Below, piece after piece: positions 61,851 to 64,000 of a DNA stretch of 64,000 nucleotides. The position numbers and the translations under genes are program-made. Position 1 is the first letter of the stretch. Every line of letters begins with the position of its first letter. Where the stretch lies: the NCBI RefSeq assembly GCF_018283645.1, contig NZ_JAGSXH010000001.1:84886-148885 (forward strand). The letters are read 5' to 3'. Under the pieces are notes generated by a model. It was not told the DNA's origin. It saw only the letters and a list, made by a program, of their open reading frames with translations, and ran no database searches. Source of the DNA: Actinocrinis puniceicyclus (GTDB lineage Bacteria; Actinomycetota; Actinomycetes; Streptomycetales; Catenulisporaceae).

Positions 61851-62702
61851 ATGAAGTCGTCACCGGTGCGCAAGCCCGGAGGTTCGCGGCCCGCACCCCG
61901 GCCGGCCGCGCCTCCGCAGTCCTTGGCGCAGCAGGCCCTGGCACAGCAGGCAGATCAGGTCACTGACGAGCAGTCGCAGGACACTGACCGGCGCGGCGCG
62001 CTCGTCGTCGTGGCCTGTATCGCGGCGGCGATCGTTCTCGCGGGCGCCGGGGCGACGGTGCTCTCGCTCCAGTCGCACGGCCCGGGCCGGGCCAGGGGCG
62101 AGCAGATCGCCGACGCGGGCGAGTCGAGCGCCGCCGCTGCGCCGGCGACCTCCGCCGCGGCCGCACCGTCCCCGTCGCCTTCACTCACCCGCTCGCCCTC
62201 GCCCCCGCCGTCGCCCTCGACGGCGCCGGCCACCTCCGCGCCGGCCAGCGCCGCGGCCGGCGGCCCGTCCGCGCCCTCGCCGTCACCGGGCCTCGGGGCC
62301 CTGGTCACCGGGACCTACACGCTCAACCGGACGATCACGGCCACCTCGAACCTGGCCCTGACGCTGACGCTGATCACGGTCGCGCCGGGCGGAACCGTCA
62401 CGATCGACGTGTCCTACCACAACAACACCGCGTCGCCGCTCATGCTCAGCTGCGGCGGCGCGCTGGACAGCGCGGCGGTCAACGTGTTGACCCGTTCCGA
62501 CGGCAAGACGTACAAGGCGACGCACTCGTACTGCTCGGACAACCCGGGCGCGGCGTTCGTGCTCAGCGCGAACGGTTCGGCCCAGAGCACGAGCCAGAGC
62601 TACGCCGTGTTCAGCGGGGTCACCGGTCAGAACGACGGATTCATGTTCACCTGGCAGTCCGGGCAGAGCCTCACCGGGACCGTGCGGGGCATCATCTTGT
62701 AA
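61851..62702 (+). CDS. Single-pass membrane protein with Ser/Pro linker and outer domain
   Basis: 283-residue protein. Basic, Gln-rich cytoplasmic part (1-45), one transmembrane helix (about 47-69, ALVVVACIAAAIVLAGAGATVL), a long Ser/Pro/Ala linker (about 85-150), and an outer beta-rich domain of about 120 residues with one cysteine pair (LMLSCGGALD, HSYCSDN), probably a disulfide. ATG 61851 has GGGAG 6 bases upstream. The family is not recognised. It follows the NB-ARC/TPR gene after 117 bases on the same strand and may be its cell-surface sensor, but this is inference. Confidence 0.7.
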   Translation: MKSSPVRKPGGSRPAPRPAAPPQSLAQQALAQQADQVTDEQSQDTDRRGALVVVACIAAAIVLAGAGATVLSLQSHGPGRARGEQIADAGESSAAAAPATSAAAAPSPSPSLTRSPSPPPSPSTAPATSAPASAAAGGPSAPSPSPGLGALVTGTYTLNRTITATSNLALTLTLITVAPGGTVTIDVSYHNNTASPLMLSCGGALDSAAVNVLTRSDGKTYKATHSYCSDNPGAAFVLSANGSAQSTSQSYAVFSGVTGQNDGFMFTWQSGQSLTGTVRGIIL

Positions 62703-62730
62703 GGGCCTTGAGCGCGTGCGGACATGGTGC

Positions 62731-62991
62731 TCACTTTCGCGGGCCGCGACCGGTCGGGCCCTGCGCGCCGCGAGCGCGCCGCGCGGCCAGCAGCGCGAGC
62801 CCGAGCAGCGTCATGACGCTTCCGCCCGCCACGCACCAGATCCACAGCACGGTGCGCAGCCACCACTGCGGGCCGTCGAGCAGTCCGCGCACGCCGAGCG
62901 CGAGCAGGATCGGGCCGGCGATCAGCGATCTGATGATAACGCTCAGGCTGACTGCCGACGGCCGGCCGACCCTACTGCGCTGCATGTTCAT
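62731..62991 (-). CDS. Small two-helix membrane protein
   Basis: 86-residue protein with two hydrophobic segments (about SLIAGPILLALGVRGLL and RTVLWIWCVAGGSVMTLLGLALLAA) and a basic tail. The start is uncertain: GTG 62994, ATG 62991 and ATG 62985 are close together and none has a clear ribosome site. It is convergent with the previous gene, 28 bases away. Function unknown. Confidence 0.55.
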   Translation of the reverse strand: MNMQRSRVGRPSAVSLSVIIRSLIAGPILLALGVRGLLDGPQWWLRTVLWIWCVAGGSVMTLLGLALLAARRARGAQGPTGRGPRK

Positions 62992-63132
62992 CACGGTACC
63001 GCGGCGCAGGGCTGTTGACCCTCCTGGGCCGAGTGCCGTACCCCCGCAGTGCTCTGACCCGGACTGGGCCGCCCGGGGCCACCCTGACCCGGACTGGCCC
63101 GCCCCGCACTGCTCCGCCTCGGCTTGAGTGTC

Positions 63133-64000
63133 CTATGGGTGGCTCCCCTGCGTCTGACCGTTGCCCGGTGCGGTGACGGGTGCCGGCGGTTCGGGCTTGA
63201 GGTGGGCCGCCGGGTTGAGTAGCACGTCCTGCAGATACTTCTCCAGCAGTTTCTCGCCGAACTGCAGGGTGATGTCGGCCAGGCCGCCGTTGTGGAAGAG
63301 CCGGCCGGACGACATCTGATGCGCCAGCGTCCTGGCCGCGCCCACGGTGAGGTTGTCGAGCAGTCCCGCGGCGAGGCCGAGCCCGCCGTCCTTGAGCGCC
63401 TCGACGCCCGAGACCTTGACATGGTTCGGACCCACGCCGAACGCGGCGGCGGTCATCGCCGTGGACACGAAGTTGCCCAGGGCGCCCACGGCGACCGTGC
63501 CGACCCAGTAGTCGTAAGTACCGGCACGCCAACGCTGCGGGTTCTCGTTGCCCGCCCACTCGTTGTCCGCGTGCTTGTCGTGGTTGTACGGGTTGCGGTT
63601 CCAGTCCTTGCCGCCGTCGACGTTGCGCAGACCGTCGCGGGTGCCCTTGAGCCAGGTCTCGCTGATCACGCCGTACCCGGACTTGACGCCGCTCTTGACC
63701 GCGGCACCGGCGAATATCTTGCCCCAGTCGTCCGCGGTGAAGTTCCAGTTGTTCACCGCGCCGGTGATGATGATGTTGGCGGCCACGTCGATCGTGTAGT
63801 CCTGGATGAAGTCGAGCACCACCTTCTGCGCGAGCATGCTCTTGTCGCCGAGGAACGAGCCTGATGCCCCGTCGCCGACCACGAACTCGCGCCGGTTGGT
63901 CTCGCGCACGCGGCGGTTGGCGCCGCGCAGATCCGTCATCCAGCCCTTGCGCTCGATCTCGGAGCCGACCTGCTTCCAGGTGGTGCCGAGGTACCAGCGG
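63133..64000 (-). CDS. C-terminal part of a large protein (5' partial)
   Basis: About 288 residues are visible and the frame stays open to the right edge (WYLGTTWKQVGSEIERKGW precedes the first ATG at 63939), so the gene starts outside. The visible part has several Gly/Ala-rich helices (GTVAVGALGNFVSTAMTAAAFGVG, GGLGLAAGLLDNLTVGAARTL) and many Asn/Trp residues (NNWNFTADDWGKIF). These suggest a secreted, WXG100-associated or polymorphic-toxin-like protein, but no catalytic motif or known family is recognised. The end is a Pro-rich tail. Confidence 0.6.
   Translation of the reverse strand, partial: RWYLGTTWKQVGSEIERKGWMTDLRGANRRVRETNRREFVVGDGASGSFLGDKSMLAQKVVLDFIQDYTIDVAANIIITGAVNNWNFTADDWGKIFAGAAVKSGVKSGYGVISETWLKGTRDGLRNVDGGKDWNRNPYNHDKHADNEWAGNENPQRWRAGTYDYWVGTVAVGALGNFVSTAMTAAAFGVGPNHVKVSGVEALKDGGLGLAAGLLDNLTVGAARTLAHQMSSGRLFHNGGLADITLQFGEKLLEKYLQDVLLNPAAHLKPEPPAPVTAPGNGQTQGSHP

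Overview
The window is very GC-rich, with dense, often 4-bp-overlapping genes, frequent GTG starts and long shadow frames. Fused CydDC, an F420-type nitroreductase homologue, DosR-like operators and an FxSxx-type RiPP cluster all point to an actinomycete, probably a soil, Streptomyces-like or Catenulispora-like lineage (the lineage is inference). I see no rRNA, tRNA, CRISPR array or intact insertion sequence.

Left part, about 1-34.3 kb: a hypoxia/anaerobiosis island with a few unrelated genes inserted. It holds hypA and hypB, pyruvate formate-lyase and its activase (pflB, pflA), a DoxX-like membrane protein, cytochrome bd oxidase with its assembly exporter (cydA, cydB, cydDC), two tandem universal stress proteins, a CBS-BON protein and a flavodoxin. 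A PPDK-small ORF-[NiFe] hydrogenase (small, large)-protease-hypC run follows, then a pyridoxamine-oxidase-like protein. Six sites resembling the DosR/DevR box lie in the intergenic regions in front of pflB/doxX, cydA, usp/CBS and ppdK/PPOX. This suggests one redox-responsive regulon covering fermentation (PFL, hydrogenase), microaerobic respiration (cyt bd) and stress proteins. Inserted at 6.1-11.4 kb is a two-gene module: a serine hydrolase, and a 1484-residue protein joining a caspase-like protease, a P-loop NTPase, a beta-propeller-like region and a DnaJ zinc-finger/C-terminal region without a J domain.

Middle, about 34.4-42.8 kb: a secreted BNR-repeat protein, a degraded stretch (metallo-beta-lactamase fragment, a TPR regulator without its HTH end, short tandem repeats), a methyltransferase, a luciferase-like oxidoreductase and a cation:proton antiporter.

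Right part, about 42.8-64 kb: an NTPase and peptide-modification region. A three-gene operon (membrane protein, P-loop ATPase, AAA ATPase with coiled coil) converges on a reverse-strand set: fxsB (radical SAM), an HExxH hydroxylase-like gene, fxsA (precursor with an unusual C-terminal extension), fxsT (ParA-like/TIR-like/NB-ARC/TPR) and a 338-residue protein with an internal duplication. Beyond lie a glycosyltransferase, a glycogen-debranching-type glycosidase, a membrane-anchored TIR-like/NB-ARC/TPR protein, two small membrane proteins and the C-terminal end of a large protein running off the right edge.
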